Of a DNA stretch of 5,533 bases, positions 4,244-5,533 are shown in pieces. Below the pieces are notes generated by a model, which did no database searches, was not told the origin of the DNA, and was given only the letters and a program-made list of their open reading frames with translations. The stretch is from assembly GCA_028694565.1 (NCBI GenBank), contig JAQVKR010000205.1, positions 1-5,533 on the forward strand, in the 5' to 3' direction. The stretch is from Gammaproteobacteria bacterium. Lineage in GTDB: Bacteria > Pseudomonadota > Gammaproteobacteria > DSM-26407. The position numbers and the translations under genes were made by a program. The first letter of the stretch is position 1; every line of letters begins with the position of its first letter.

Positions 4244-5533
4244 TCACAAGGTCTTGATGAAGACCTTGGAGTTGCGCTTGTAGTTGTAGAGCGCCTGGCG
4301 GCTCATGGGCAGCTCGCTGAGGGAGCCCGGCGCGAAGCCGCGCTCCTGGAACCAGTGCGCGGTGCGGGTGGTGAGCACGAACAGCCGCCGCACACCCTGG
4401 GCGCGGGCCTGGCGCTCGGTGCTGTGCAGCAGCTCGTCGCCGCGGCCGCCGCCGCGGTAGTCGGGGTGCACGGCGAGACAGGCCAGCTCCCCCAGCGCCT
4501 CCTCCGGAAAGGCGTAGAGGGCCGCGCAGCCCACCACCATCCCGTCGCGCTCGGCGACGGTGAAGTGGTCGATCTCCATCTCCAGCAGCTCGCGCGAGCG
4601 CCGCACCAGCACTCCGCCCTCCTCCAGCGGCCGCAGCAGCTCGATGAGCCCGCCCACGTCGTCGATGTTCGCCCGCCGCAGGGCGTCATAGGAATCGGAG
4701 TTGATGAGCGTGCCCACCCCGTCGCGGGTGAACAGCTCCCGCAGCAGGGCCCCGTCGATGCGCCGGCTGATGAGGTGGCTGCGGCGCACGCCGGAGCGGC
4801 AGGCGTAGATGCCCCCCACCACCGCCCGGGCCACATCCTCGGGCAGCGCGCGGCCGCTCTCCAGCACCCGCTCCGCCTGGGCGGGCGAAAGCTCGCGCAC
4901 CACCTCGCCCGAGGGGTCCAGCAGGCCCGCGCTCTCCACCAGGCACAGCAGCTTGTCCGCCTTCAGCTCCACCGCCACCGCCGTGGCCACATCCTCGGCG
5001 CTCAGGTTGAACACCTCGCCGGTGGGCGAGTAGCCGAGCGGCGAGAGCAGGGCGATGGCGTTCTCGGCGAGAATGCGCTCGATGGCGCGCACGTCCACCC
5101 GGCGCACCTCGCCGGTGTGCGCATAGTCGACGCCGTTGCGCACGCCCAGCGGCCGCGCGGTGACGAAATTTCCCGACGCGACCCGGATGCCGGCCCCGGC
5201 CATGGGCGAGTTGGCCAGCCCCATGGAGAGCAGCGCCTCGATCTCCACCCGCACGGTCCCCGCCGCCTCCTTCACGCCCACCAGGGCCTCGGCGCTGGTG
5301 ACCCGCAGGCCGTCCCGGTACTGGATCTCGGTGCCGCGGGCGCGCAGGCGCTCCTCGATCTGGGGCCGCGCCCCATGCACCAGCACCAGGCGCACGCCGA
5401 GGGAGTTGAGCAGGGCGATATCGTGGATGAGCGCGGGAAAAGTGGGATCGGCCACCGCCTCGCCGCCGAACAGCACCACGAAGGTCCGGCCCCGGTGGGC
5501 GTGGATGTAGGGAGCCGAGCTCCTGAAGCTCTC
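4244..5533 (-). CDS. argA: N-acetylglutamate synthase ArgA (5' end beyond the window)
   Basis: Catalyses acetyl-CoA plus glutamate to N-acetylglutamate, the first step of arginine biosynthesis; the classical bacterial enzyme is feedback-inhibited by arginine. The frame runs open to the right edge, giving 429 residues. The first residues visible (ESFRSSAPYIHAHRGRTF) match E. coli ArgA from about residue 11, so only about ten codons and the start are missing. A GTG at 5479 is internal, not the start. The amino-acid-kinase fold covers about 15-285 (LFGGEA, VHGARPQI, SGNFVTARPLGV, GVRRSHLISRRIDGALL). The GNAT acetyltransferase domain covers about 300-429, with acetyl-CoA loop RGGGRG at residues 360-365 of the visible product and HWFQERGF near the end. 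It is the fused kinase-like plus GNAT form typical of gammaproteobacteria, not the stand-alone GNAT or ArgJ types. It is convergent with the HIT gene across 185 bases; the promoter lies outside the window. Confidence 0.97.
   Translation of the reverse strand, partial: ESFRSSAPYIHAHRGRTFVVLFGGEAVADPTFPALIHDIALLNSLGVRLVLVHGARPQIEERLRARGTEIQYRDGLRVTSAEALVGVKEAAGTVRVEIEALLSMGLANSPMAGAGIRVASGNFVTARPLGVRNGVDYAHTGEVRRVDVRAIERILAENAIALLSPLGYSPTGEVFNLSAEDVATAVAVELKADKLLCLVESAGLLDPSGEVVRELSPAQAERVLESGRALPEDVARAVVGGIYACRSGVRRSHLISRRIDGALLRELFTRDGVGTLINSDSYDALRRANIDDVGGLIELLRPLEEGGVLVRRSRELLEMEIDHFTVAERDGMVVGCAALYAFPEEALGELACLAVHPDYRGGGRGDELLHSTERQARAQGVRRLFVLTTRTAHWFQERGFAPGSLSELPMSRQALYNYKRNSKVFIKTL

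Noticed and set aside
5477..5479. GTG as start of argA
   Set aside because: The frame continues upstream to the window edge with residues that match the E. coli ArgA N-terminus, so this GTG is an internal valine.

Overview
The window carries a very GC-rich, mostly G/C-third-position bacterial chromosome segment with five protein genes. Four are recognised with confidence from their sequences: rimO (ribosomal protein S12 methylthiotransferase), a Calvin-cycle phosphoribulokinase gene (prk/cbbP), a small histidine-triad (HIT/HinT) protein gene, and argA (N-acetylglutamate synthase, minus strand, cut by the right edge). The first gene encodes an uncharacterised protein with two membrane segments. 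RimO and ArgA align along their full length with the E. coli proteins as I remember them, so the host is most likely a gammaproteobacterium. A phosphoribulokinase with intact catalytic and allosteric residues points to CO2 fixation by the Calvin cycle. Together with the high GC this suggests a sulfur-oxidising or purple sulfur type (Ectothiorhodospiraceae/Chromatiaceae-like). That placement is inference.

Layout: 66-770 (+) two-TM membrane protein. 771-1000 gene-free leader with a long-range inverted repeat and an extended -10 promoter just before rimO. 1010-2350 (+) rimO. 2351-2565 gap that starts with a short CACGAAGG iterated repeat, then becomes AT-rich and holds a 22-bp palindrome resembling a LysR/CbbR operator before prk. 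2566-3459 (+) prk, closed by a perfect 11-bp stem-loop. 3495-3716 AT-richer gap with a 9-bp-unit repeat (AATCCYGTN) and a good sigma70-type promoter. 3717-4058 (+) HIT protein. 4059-4243 convergent junction with two more copies of the 9-bp-unit repeat, one inverted. 4244-5533 (-) argA, lacking about ten N-terminal codons.

The genes do not form one pathway or an obvious operon. Each has its own intergenic gap and most have their own promoter-like signal. They represent translation-apparatus modification, carbon fixation, nucleotide phosphoramidate hydrolysis and arginine biosynthesis. No mobile element, CRISPR array, rRNA or tRNA gene was seen. I found no convincing new multi-gene system. The observations most worth checking are the short iterated repeats bracketing the HIT gene, the operator-like palindrome before prk, and the structured rimO leader.
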